NCBI RefSeq assembly: GCF_016545825.1 | Contig: NC_052613.1 | Span: 46,544,112-46,608,111, forward strand | DNA length: 64,000 nt | Source of the DNA: Eucalyptus grandis | Lineage: Eukaryota > Streptophyta > Magnoliopsida > Myrtales > Myrtaceae | Direction: 5' to 3' | Shown here: in pieces, positions 26,674 to 37,400 of the stretch | Position numbering within the stretch: position 1 is the stretch's first letter | How the letters are laid out: each line of letters opens with the position of its first letter | The notes under the pieces: generated by a model | Databases searched by the model: none | Told to the model about the DNA's origin: nothing | The model's input: only the letters and a program-made list of their open reading frames with translations | Program-made: the position numbers and the translations under genes

Positions 26674-27803
26674 GGTGCGGTTGGACTTTTGAGAAAAGTC
26701 TTAGGAAAAATACAAAAAACTTTAAGTTAAAAGGAATTTTGTAAATTGTGAGTTTCGTTTGGTAAATTGTAATCTAAAAATCCTTTGTGAAGTACCTTTG
26801 AGCAAAATAATGTACAGAGAAATTTATATTTATAAAGGACTTTTGTGATTAAAAAAAGAAAAAAAAATAGTCTCCTCCTCTTCATCTTAACCACCATCAT
26901 CTTCTCCACCATCTCTCTTCTTGAGGACTACGAAGAAGCAAAAGCTTGGAGGTCCAGCACCTCCCCATTGCCCTTAGCCGTTACCCCAAGGCCAGGCCCT
27001 CGACCTCTCCCTTTGCCCCCATGTCATTGACGCCTCTCTTGCTGTCGTCACCGCCACCCGTGGGGGCTTTCTCAACTACCTCGACCTCTCCAAGTGCCGC
27101 GAGGTTGCTAGGTCGTATCGGCTCAAGAGACCTAGATTTAGGTTGCCATGCCTTGCGACCACGGCGAGGGGGCCACCGATCTAGGTGACCTTCGCGGGTC
27201 ACTGCGCTGTGCCGCGCGACCACAGCGAGGGGGCCGTTGATCTGGGTTGGGCGACCCCCTATGAGTCGCGGCGACTCAAATCTAAGTTACGCTGACCCAG
27301 AAGGCGACATCCGCGGGTCATCGCGTGGCACGACCACAATGAGGGGGCCACCAATCTGGGTCGAGCGATCCCTCACAAGTTGTGACGGCCTAGTTTGGGT
27401 CGCTGACCTGCGGAAGTCGCTTGACCCTACGATGATGGTCGCTTAGGTCGCCGCGTCCGTGCTAGCGTCTCTTGAGCCATCGCTGATCCCTCGCAACTCA
27501 GGGAAGATGAATAGTGTCACAAAATGAGGGTAAAAACAAAAAGTTGACGAGGTTTTGAGGAAAAATTAAAAAGGTTGTACAATATGATATGGGCATACAG
27601 AGAAAGTTGAAAGCTCAAGCAACTTTCTACTTGCCTTGGGCTTTTGACTTTCTAAATGCTCAATTTTTTTTAAATTTTTTTTTATAAAGATAAGAATATA
27701 TGAATGCTCAGTTTTCTTCACGGAGGTTTGTAAATTTTTTTCCACACATCCAATATTTAGCTCAAAGGGCTTTGCGTGTGTCCTTTTCAAATGTTACCCA
27801 CCC
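26674..27803. repeat. GC-cored dispersed repeat (block A copy), probable non-autonomous DNA element
   Basis: AT-rich ends (GGTGCGGTTGGACTTTTGAG at left; CAAATGTTACCCACCC at right) enclose a GC-rich core full of GACCTAGATC, GGTCGC and GACCACGGCGAGGGGGCC phrases (26940-27480). The same unit occurs in block B (about 43212-46192) and block C (about 61339-63622), each enlarged by later insertions. A related unit in the opposite orientation makes up the insertion at about 28083-28966. The frames inside are repeat artefacts. Confidence 0.5.
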
Positions 27804-28082
27804 AAGACACTCGTGTGTACTTATTTCACTAGATCGAAGGCACGGGAGAGTGCGTTTCAGGCTTCGCCAGGTCTCGAAAGCGTCGCCTTTGACCCTCGAG
27901 ATTAGGAATTCTGTTATAAAGATGACGATGCTGAGGGCACAATAAAACAAGGTCTGTCAACACCTCAAGTAGCTATCTCCTTTCCGAGGAGCATGGACCA
28001 TTGCTTACGTTAATCTTTTCCCTTCTCTCTCTCTCTCTCACCCTCCCTCTCGCTCACTCAAATCAAATCGGTAAAAGGATAT

Positions 28083-28966
28083 TGGGTACGTTTGGAAACT
28101 GCTTTCTAAGGGGCTTTGAGGGGCTAAAGGCATTTGGGCCAAAATGAAAGTGTTTGGGAACTACTTTCCAAGAGGCATTGAAGCAAAGTTGGCATTTGTA
28201 AGGTTGAAAGCCTTAGGCAAGTTCTAGGCTACCTTGGGCTTTCAGTATTCTTGGAATGCCTCGTGTTACTGTTCATGTCCATTGTTCATCTTCTTCTCCG
28301 ACGGCGTGGCTGATCAGAGACGAGCTTGAGAGGCCGGCGAGGTCACGGTTGAGGTCGCGGCGACTGTCACTGGCCAGTTGCGCGACCTTGGCGAGTCGTG
28401 GCGACCGCTCGCGAGTCTCGGCGACCACTCGCGAGTCGCATCACCACGACCCAGCTCTAAGTTGCATGACCTCAAGCGTGACCCAGATCTAGGTCGTCGG
28501 AGGTCGTGCGACCTCGCGGCGATCGGCGCGACCCAGATCTGGTTGCCGCGAGGTTGCGCGACCTCAAGCGCAACCCAGATCTAGGTCATTGGAGGTTGCG
28601 CGACCTCACGGTGATCGGCGCGACCCAAATCTGATCACCGTGAGGTCGCGCGACCTCCGATGACCAGATCTGGTCGCCGCGAGGTCGCCTGACCCTAGGC
28701 GGCCCTCGCCGGTTGTCTCCAGGGTTGCGTGCCTCACCGGCGAACTCTTTTATTCTTTTTGATAATTTTTTTTCTTTTTTTATTAATCACCAAAGTCCTT
28801 TGTAAATGTAATCTTTCCAAACATTATTTTACTCAAAGGTATTTTTACAATGAACTTTCAAAGTACAATTACCAAACACAATTTGCATTTTGAAAAATCT
28901 CTTTAACTCAAAAATCTTTGCATTTTCCCAAAGACTTTCCTTAAAAGTCTTCCCAAATACACCCAC
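28083..28966. mobile_element. Insertion of a related GC-cored repeat in block A (absent from block C)
   Basis: Block C reads AAAAGGATATCGTCATGAGC without interruption at 63940-63960, whereas block A has about 880 bp between GGATAT and CGTCATG. The insert starts TGGGTACGTTTGG and ends CCCAAATACACCCAC, giving imperfect inverted termini (GGGTRYRTTTGG). The core holds repeated GACCCAGATCTAGGTCG and GGTCGCGCGACC motifs. I see no clean target duplication, so the exact limits are approximate. Confidence 0.55.
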
Positions 28967-29085
28967 CGTCATGAGCCATCATCTGGGCAGTCATCATCCT
29001 TGCATTGAGGGTCATGCTTTCTCTCTCTCTCGCTTGCTCCATTGTCTAAGGGAGTCATCATTGTTGCATTACCAGTTGTGCTCGT

Positions 29086-29123
<38 letters not shown>

Positions 29124-29558
29124 ACGCCACTTTTTTTTCTATCTAACTTTCAGATTTGCGAGCTGGAGCCACGTAAGAATTTCCAGTGAAACATGAAAGA
29201 ACACGTCTATTCGGCATCCAAGTCGACATTCCTATGCCATCATGGTACTTTTGAAACATTTTAATAAAGATAGACGAACAAAGAACACATTAAAAAACAG
29301 GATAATTGTCCAAAGTATTAAAGTTATTGTCAGGTGATTAATTTACTTCCAAAATTTTCAATTAATTTAATTCTAAATCTTTTAATGACTTGTCAATATA
29401 ATAATTTCTCAATCTTGATAAAAAATCACTAACGTGAATGTGGCAATCCTATATGACATAACCATTGTTGACTTTAACGATTATTTCAAAAAATTTAAAT
29501 TTTCATTTCTTTTTTTTTTCCTATTTCCCTCTGCTAGTTGTTGAGTAGTAGAATAGCA
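28967..29558. other. Block A distal end with (CT)n microsatellite
   Basis: Paralogous to the right edge of the window (63953-64000) as far as that reaches. A (CT)n tract lies at 29091-29120. Phrases such as CCGAGGAGCATGGACCATTG (27990-28010, just upstream) resemble the MATE3 3' flank at 20955-20975, so this block may end in the 3' flank of a lost MATE copy. No gene is seen. Confidence 0.45.
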
Positions 29559-30357
29559 ATGGAAATCACAAAACCAAACAAAAGGTTGATAAAGAGTGGA
29601 GATTCCGTGGATGGTGTAGATATGTCAAAAGCTGTCGAAGTGGGAGCACCAAAAGTACCTGCATCAAGATTAGGAGAAGACAACTTGGAAAACGAAAATC
29701 CAAGTTTGTAATCTTTAGAAACTAGATTTATTGAAGAATTTGAAAAGAAGGAAATAGTAGGAAATGAGTCGAGAGGACAAATTGACAAGAGCATCTTATC
29801 TTCCGAAAATGTAACATGACAAGAGATGCGATAGTGATTAATGATAAAATCCCAACATCTATACTTTTTTGTGCTTGACGTCACATCCAAAGAAAACAAC
29901 ATAGACGAGCACAGGTATCTTTCTTTGAGGCACAAAATTACGGTCATGGGTAAAATTATGGAAATCACAAAACCAAATAAAAGGTTGATAAAGAGTGGAG
30001 ATTCTGTGGATAGCGTAGATATGTCAAAAGCTGCTGAAGTGGGAGCACCAAAAGTACCTGCATCAAGATTAGAGAAGACAACTTGGTAAACGAAAATTCA
30101 AGTATGTAATCTTTAGAAACTAAATTTATTGAAGAATTTGAAAATAAGGAAATAGTAGGAAATGAGTTGAGTGGACAAATTCACAAGAGCATCTTGTGTT
30201 CCAAAAATGTAACATAACAAGAGATGCGATAGTGATTAATGATAAAATCCCAACATCTATACCTTTTTTTGTGCTCGACGTCATCCAAAGAAAACAACAT
30301 AGACGAGCACAAGTATCTTTCTTTGAGGCATAAAATTACGGTCATGGGTAAAATTAT
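29559..30357 (-). repeat. 399-bp tandem duplication with residual minus-strand coding look
   Basis: Copy 1 (29559-29957) and copy 2 (29958-30357) both run from ATGGAAATCACAAAACCAAA to GGTCATGGGTAAAATT and are highly similar. On the minus strand, copy 1 is open for 144 codons, with a Cys-containing region (KYRCWDFIINHYRISCHV), a Ser/Pro/Thr-rich spacer and a hydrophobic tail (INLLFGFVISIAILLL) that looks like a GPI-anchor signal. Copy 2 has one-base changes that break the same frame. I do not recognise the family with confidence; it may be the 3' exon of a GPI-anchored secreted protein gene, duplicated and decaying. Confidence 0.5.
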
Positions 30358-32226
30358 GGTCCTCGAATAATGCCCAAGCATTTAGCATGAACTTGCTCCG
30401 AGGCACTTGATTATATGGGTGAGATGATAATTTTACCTGTGATAGTTTAACGGAAGTTAACGGAAAATAAATGTGTCATGTTTATACTAATTTTGGATTT
30501 TTGTTGATCCAAATATTAATTTGGGATAAATTTATTATAAGAATATCAATTTGGGGTTTTTCATGTTATTAAATCATTAATTAATCAACGGGGCTTTCAA
30601 GCTAGACATTTTCGACAATATTTAATGGAAACTAACGAAAAGATATATATGTCACGCGTTATTAATGTAAAATTTTATGATAAAAAAAAATAATTTGGGA
30701 AAAATTTGTTGTTGGTGTATAATTTGGAGTTTTTGGTGATATTAACCTAATTATTTTAACACAAAGTTTCGAGAGATTGATATGTCCACATGGATAAAAT
30801 ATCTGGTGGTTGCTTCTCACCAAGTCATCATCCTACATGGAGTGCATTTTTTTGAGTTTAGCCAATCACCACTTGACACGTGTATTGTGACATGTAATCA
30901 CAAAAAATTAAAAATCTGCTCATCAATTCTCTCTCTCTTCGTCCTCCTCTAGCCAGAGTCACCTTCGCTCGTCCATTGCTGACACCCGTCAAAGCCAACA
31001 TTGGTGCACATCCAAACCTGATTATCCTTCCGTCATCCTTGTTGTTAGCTTCGTCTTCACCGAAAGGAGTCCTCCATCTCCATTTTCTTTGTGGTTATCT
31101 TTACCCATTTTTGACCTGAGCAAATGGCCAAAAATTTGGAAAAAATAGAAGTCTTTGAAAAAAAAATCCGAGGAAAAATCTATGAGACAAGGAAGGGGTA
31201 GTGGATCTCTCGATTTGTCTTTTTAGCCATAAGATTTGACATTTGGAGGAGTGTACAGAATAATGCGGGTAAAAAATTAGTGGGTCTCTTGGCTTGTTCT
31301 TTTGGCCAAACATAGAAGACATGGTTGCAAACAACTTGAGTTATAGGGAATCTGTGGAAGCTGGGTTATGGAAAATATAGGAAGTTGGGAAAAAAAGGAA
31401 ACCCAAAAAACTTGAATGCTAAAGATCTCCTTTTTGTCAATTGTAGCTCATGGCTAGAATAGGAAAACAGAAGAAACCCAAATTTGAATGCTAAAGTTGA
31501 CTTAGAAATTGACTTAGAAATTTACTATCTGGTCATGACTCCCTCTATTAGTCTTCGTCTTCGTCTTCCTGACGGCCAACTTCCAGATTTGAAACAAAGC
31601 CTCGTCTATGGCCGTGGCAAGCGAGGTCGAGATTCCGATTGTCATTGGGCTCCGATGGAGGGTGGGAACTCAGATCACGGCTGATGTGGCGACCGTGGCA
31701 AGGTGTAGGGCTTGTGCATGGAGGCTGGGGCGGAGGAAGGGCTAGAATTTAATCAGAGTGGCCAGAGCAACGGCTACGTAGGAGCAGGAAGAGAGAGAAA
31801 TTTTTTAATTTGTTTTATTTATTTCCACATCACGTGAGTGGTAATTGGTTAAACTAAGAAAAAAAACTCTTACATGATGACATGATGAGAAGTAACCACT
31901 AAAATTTTGGACTTTGCAGTATAAAAATCTTTAGGATATTATGAAAATAATAATTTATTGTAAGTCACAAATTGAAGTGAGCTCTACAATAACTTATAAT
32001 TATTTTTTATTTAATTTAGAATAAATTGTTAACCTTAAAAAAATTAAAAATTATCATCCAATCATCTCTAGAATACTTTCTCGTCCACATGAGTTTCTCA
32101 GAACCACGAGATGTGCTTGTCATGTGATTCATTTTTTTTTTTTTTTGTGATTGAGGAACCGTCAGAGACTCCCTTACGAGGTCATACTGCCCTTCGATGT
32201 CTGGTTGTACTGTTGGACGTCGTTAC
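30358..32226. other. Intergenic, AT-rich
   Basis: No gene supported. An AT-rich stretch (30400-30780) resembles degraded long-TIR MITE sequence (repeated AATTTGGGRTTTTT and GTTAACGGAAA phrases). A short CT/GC-richer stretch (30930-31080 and 31560-31790) shows no conserved protein. A poly-T of 17 bases at 32130-32146 resembles the heads of the SINE-like units further right. Confidence 0.35.
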
Positions 32227-33131
32227 TGATATTGCTAGTATGAGTACCTAGAGGGGGGTGAATAGGTATATAAAGGATTTTTCTTCAACAATTGCACAAT
32301 ACTAGACAGTTGAAGTAAACGATAATCAAAGTAAGACCGAGAGAAGAGAAAATTGAACACGCGGTTTATAGTGGTTCAGCTTATATCAAGCCTACGCCCA
32401 CTCTTCTTCATTGACAGCCTATTGGCTGGATTCCACTATGAACAAAAGAGAAGTTACAGCACAACTTTGCCTTGATTCCACAGTGTAGATGTTCTATCAC
32501 ACCTCCTCAAGATTTCTCACAAATATAGACTCTCTCTTTCGTATACAAGTATTCGCTTAAAGGATTTGTCTAAACAAAAAAGGAGCTTCAGACTTTGGAA
32601 TCCTTCTATCGCGCACACCTTGAACAACTAAGACAGTCTTCCTTATATACTCCTTTATGCCATCATACCCGTTGGCACTTACCAAATGAATTCCTCCAAT
32701 CTACCCGTTGGACGGAATCAATTAGGAAGATTGTTCAAGCTATTAAAGGAACGTGTTGATAGCCCATCAATCCTGTTCGCCCATACAATCAGGATCTCGG
32801 TTTCCATAAGTAGAACCTTCCAATAATATTTAGGCAATCACCGGATTTTCAATTATCGAGTCAATCTTCGATCAATCGAAGGACTCCGTTATGTCTTCTC
32901 CAGCCACGAGATCTTCTCCAGTTGATAAGGTTAAATCCTTAACGAAACATCCAATTCTGGATAACCTTTCTTCAACGGATTAGAGACTGTCAATGAGGAT
33001 TAGACTTTGAGTCTTGAGTCTGGCTGTCCAAAGGTCTTCAGACTTTAAATAGCAGAGTCTGCAAGCCTTCAGACTAGACTGATAGAAACGTTTTGTCAAC
33101 TTCAAAACACTTCAAGAAGATTTCTCCAACA
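32227..33131 (-). mobile_element. Solo LTR of the copia family seen at 46620-55548
   Basis: Begins TGATATTGCTAGTATGAGTA and ends TTTCTCCAACA, matching both LTRs of the complete element throughout (CCTAGAGGGGGGTGAATAGG, ACAGCACAACTTTGCCTTGA, CCCGTTGGCACTTACC and others). Length is 905 bp against 887 and 889. Flanks are GTTAC (32222-32226) and GTTGC (33132-33136), a 5-bp target duplication with one mismatch, which together with greater divergence suggests an older insertion reduced by LTR-LTR recombination. Orientation is assigned from the complete element. Confidence 0.85.
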
Positions 33132-33236
33132 GTTGCAAACCACTATTTAGACGTAAATCTCGGGAGAGATTAGGACAGGATCCCACCACCATGGCCCCCA
33201 CTTAAGATGTGTATTGATAACGTAGTTCATGTGAGT

Positions 33237-33460
33237 CTTTTTTTTTTGTTTTTTTTTGTGATTCGGGAGCCATCGTATAGCTGGCAACCGGCGGCGTAAA
33301 TCCGGGGCAACCCGTAGGGACCTACCTTCCATGGGTCGAAGGTGAGTCGCACAATGGGGACACAAAGTTTCGGAATCCCTTCCCTGTCGGTTAAGGAGCG
33401 AAGCGCCAACCATCTCGTCCATTGTGGGATGGATGCATTCCTTCACACACCGTTCATGCG
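33237..33460 (-). mobile_element. SINE-like unit with poly-A tail on minus strand
   Basis: Starts on the plus strand with a T-rich run (TCTTTTTTTTTTGTTTTTTTTTGTGATTC), which is a poly-A tail when read on the minus strand. It is followed by CGGGAGCCATCG and ends near CCATCTCGTCCATTGTGGG. The minus strand reads GAGATGGTTGGCGCTTCG (box A-like), then GGGATTCCGAAAC (weak box B-like). Similar to the next two units; together they form a small SINE cluster. Confidence 0.45.
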
Positions 33461-33463
33461 ATT

Positions 33464-33643
33464 CTTTTTTTTTTTTTTTTTGGTGTCCCAGGAAACCTCC
33501 GTGTGCCGCTTCGCAACGGAGTAAAGCCTGGGGGAGCACCACCACAGACTCCGGGTAAGACACTTGAGGGCACCGCAGGATTCGAACTTCGTACATCTCG
33601 TTAAAGGAACCTAGGCCCAAACCAATGGTGCCACCGCCATGGG
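33464..33643 (-). mobile_element. tRNA-derived SINE, minus strand
   Basis: Poly-T (33464-33481) marks the 3' poly-A tail on the minus strand. On that strand the head reads GTGGCACCATTGGTTTGGGC (box A-like) and GTTCGAATCC (33587-33578), a perfect polymerase III box B, followed by a body ending CCTGGGACACC-polyA. The structure tRNA-like head, unrelated body, A tail is diagnostic of a plant SINE. No tRNA gene is intact here. Confidence 0.7.
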
Positions 33644-33703
33644 TGGTTCATGCGATTCATTTTATCTCCAACGAATCCAAGAAAGGACACATCGTCCATG
33701 TAA

Positions 33704-33925
33704 TTTTTTTTTTTTGTAACCCAAGGAACCCCGCACGGTTGGCAATCGGAAGTAAATCACTTGGGGTGACACGTGCTAGCCACCACACATATGCCACCGG
33801 ATAAGTCGCCAAGAAACTCAAAGCTAGCCTTCCTGCAAGTTACAGAAACTTCGAACATTAAACATTCTCGATGGAAGTCTAGCGCTTATCTAGCTGAGGC
33901 ATCGCGATGGATGGTTCATGTGATT
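33704..33925 (-). mobile_element. Third, diverged SINE-like unit, minus strand
   Basis: Begins with T11 (33704-33714), then GTAACCCAAGGAACCCCGCA, paralleling GTGTCCCAGGAAACCTCCGT in the previous unit. It contains CAGAAACTTCGAACATTAAA where box B would be (degenerate), and ends near GGATGGTTCATGTGATTCAT, a phrase that also closes the previous unit (GGGTGGTTCATGCGATTCAT). The shared closing phrase suggests tandem amplification or insertion into a preferred site. Confidence 0.5.
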
Positions 33926-34040
33926 CATTTTGTGTCCAAAGAATCTAGGAAAGGACAAAAGCTAAAATTTATCCACGATACTCCTCCAAAACGTCCCATC
34001 ATCACTTATAAAACGCCACCAACTCCAGACAAGACATTCA

Positions 34041-34044
<4 letters not shown>

Positions 34045-34077
<33 letters not shown>
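34045..34077. repeat. (CT)n microsatellite upstream of MATE4
   Basis: An uninterrupted CT tract of about 33 bp ends some 90 bp before the MATE4 start codon, so it lies in the likely 5' leader or core promoter. CT-rich tracts near transcription starts are common in plant promoters. Confidence 0.8.
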
Positions 34078-34079
<2 letters not shown>

Positions 34080-34168
34080 AGTCTTCGTATTAGAAGGAGA
34101 GAGGGTAGGCGGCCGAGAGCGCCAAACCCCGCAGCTCTTTCCTTCGTTCTATCTTTTCCCGTCTTTCC

Positions 34169-34441
34169 ATGGATGAAGAAACGAAGCAGAAGATGAAGGA
34201 GAGGCTGCTGGCGAAGAGGGAGGAGGGAGAGCGCAAGAGCGACGGCCTCACGTGTGGAGGAGTGACGGAGGAGGTGAAGAGGGTGGGGAGCATAGCGGCG
34301 CCGATGGTGGTGGTCACGTCGTCGCAGTACCTCCTCCAGATGATCTGCGTCACCATGGTCGGCCACCTTGGCGAGCTCTCCCTCTCCAGCACCGCCATCG
34401 CCATCTCCCTCGCCGGCGTCTCCGGCTTCAGTCTCCTTGTT

Positions 34442-34497
<56 letters not shown>

Positions 34498-37400
34498 CCT
34501 TCACGTTTTTGACTCTTTGTTTTGGATTATTTTAGCGTGATGCAATATTTCTTAACGGACGAGCAATTTTAATTACACGTATGCCATCTGTTTCCATATG
34601 ATCAATCATATGCTTCCATATGCTCTTAACAATGCTGCACTTCAGCTAAACTTAAACTTTACGTAGGACGCTCAGCGATTTTTTTACTTTCATTCTTTTC
34701 GAACAAAATGAATTCCACGAGCCATGATGATAATAGCGACAACATGTGTGTCGGAGGCTCGATCTCGATGATGATTCCGTTGATATTGATGTAATCAGTT
34801 TGCTTGAAACCACGCATGAGAAACCGTCTGAGTACATGTCCTTAGGAATATAGGTGCTTTTGGTATAACATTTCTAAAGGCATCGGGGAAATGCTGAATC
34901 GTTTGGTTCAATTTTTTTTTGCTAGCTTTTAGCTTTCAACTTATCTTCAAAATGCTGAAAGCTAGCATTGAGCAGAATGCTAAAATTATTTTTTCTCTTC
35001 CAAAACTACATTCATTAATTTTTTATATTTATGATTTTGCCCCTATTTATTAATTTTTAATTGAAAAAGGAGGTAGCCCTTCGCCAGACCGGCGAAGGGC
35101 TATAGCCGCTGGCGAGCCAGATCTGGCACCGGCGGCCGTTGGCTGAGGTCGCCCAACTCGAGCGACCTCCGGAGAGGGTCGCGTGACCTAACCGAGGGTC
35201 ACCGAGAGGTCAACCAACCTCGGTCTCGTCGGCGGCTATAGCACTTTGCCAGTTCGATGAAGAGTTTAGTTCAATTTTTCAAAAAGAAAAGAAAATATAT
35301 ATAATTATATACCAATCAAAGCCCATTACGAAAGTTTTTTGTACTAAACGTACATTCAATTCAAAGTCTATTTGCAAATTTTTTTTACCAAATACAATTG
35401 CATTTCCCTAAATAGCTTTGGGCTTTCAACATTTGCATTGAACTCAAAGCTCATTGCATTAGATCTTTGAGCTTCCCGAGGGCATCATTGGCACATGACT
35501 GGTGCTGCATAGTCCAAGATGGCGGCTAGTTTAGACTTGGCGCGCTTAAGTTGGTCTATGTCGTATTAGAAATGGTGCAAAAGCTAATAATGAATTAACC
35601 CTAGTTGGTGAGAATTGGAAAAAAGCTTGTCCTGTCATTAATAGGGACATGCTCTTCAACAGTGTGTTAGAGACAGGGATTTGATTCTGATGGGGGTTCG
35701 CCCCAGTGGCCATCCTTCCAACATGGAAGGGGGAGATGAGGGGTTCAAATCCTCACATTCTCAGGGGGGATGAGAGTTAGGGACGCGTAAGTTTCGAGAG
35801 TGGGTTGCGACTCCCACGTCCTGCAAGAGGCAGGGCACAAGTCTGCAAATGAGTATAGAGTTGAAATAGAGTAGGACTGACCAAAAATAAAAAAAAGTAA
35901 GTCAGTGGTATTCATTTTACCGACAATAAATTTTTAACATTATATTATCAATCAATTTAGTATTAGCGTGACCCCATGTGCTTTCTCAATGGGTTCCTAG
36001 AGTTGTACATGTAACAATACTGAAATTAGCTTTTTACATTCGGTGCTCTTTTGTCGGTTAAGAAGTTCGTGTTATATCTTCAAAACACACAACACGTAGT
36101 CATTCTATGAATATGAGAGTCCAGAAAAAGCTATTGTGCTATTTTAGAAACCTGATCAACGATGATGATGGACTGCATGTTGACGAAAAAACTGGCAATT
36201 CCATCCTTTTTGGTTGCTTTTATGGGACATATGTTCATACTAGTCTGTCCGAACGAATTTTGATCTACGGCTGCATGGGAGATATAAATTGATTCATTTA
36301 CAGATGGCTAAACTTCTTAGTTCATGATTCTGCAACAACAGCTTGGCATGGCCACTGCTCTGGAAACGCTGTGCGGACAAGCCTACGGGGCTCAACAATA
36401 CCAGAAGCTCGGAACACAAACATACACGGCGATCTTCTCTCTGACCTTAGTGTGCGTCCCGCTCTCTTTTCTCTGGTTCAACATGGGCAAACTCCTCCTG
36501 TTGATGGGCCAAGACCCGCTGATCTCGCGTGAGGCGGGTAGGTTCATAGCGTGGCTCGTCCCTGCGCTCTTGGCATACGCCACGCTCCAGCCACTGGTCC
36601 GTTACTTCCAGACCCAGAGCCTCACCACTCCGATGCTCATAGGCTCCAGTGCCACGCTCTGCTTACATGTGCCTCTCTGTTGGGTCCTCGTGTTTAAGTC
36701 TGGGCTACATAACGTTGGAGCCGCTTTGGCATTGGGAATTTCTTATTGGTTGAACGTCACATTTCTTGGGCTGTACATGACGTTCTCTAGTGCGTGTCAG
36801 AAGACACGTGCACCGGTGTCAATGGAAATATTCCGAGGCATTCAGGAGTTCTTCCGATTCGCTGTTCCATCAGCTGTCATGATATGGTAACTAATGTTTA
36901 TCCCCAAGGGCTCCTACTTCTGTGCGATATTCTTTGTTTTCTAGTAGCAGTGCATGTGTATATGCTGTTTATATTGAAGGATGACTGACGCCAGGTCTAG
37001 TAAGACTACCCTATGTATTTTGTATACTAGCAGTAACGGAAGTAATGGATTGTAAATGGGTTTTGAATGTGACCCACTTGTTTCACTTGAAGTGTACCAC
37101 ATCACTTCATGTATTCATTTATTATACCGCTCCACTTATTATTCCTCTTGATTGGCAAATGAACTTAACTCATCTTTTTTGTTTTACCGTTTGAGATATT
37201 TTCTGTTGATGGAGTTTCTTTCTGTGTACTCATTTGGATGGATCGTAGCCTTGAATGGTGGTCATTTGAGCTGCTCATCCTGCTTTCTGGGCTTCTACCG
37301 AATCCACAGCTTGAAACTTCAGTTCTCTCTGTGTGGTATGTCCTGTCTTTCATGTTACATTTATCATGACTTGACCAACATCTGATTTTAGAGCTGTGTA

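Noticed and set aside
33571..33590. tRNA gene
   Set aside because: Box B is perfect but no cloverleaf forms around it and a poly-A tail follows; it is the head of a SINE.
34076..34504. 142-codon minus-strand frame with Arg-Glu repeats
   Set aside because: It is the antisense of MATE4 exon 1 plus a (CT)n microsatellite.
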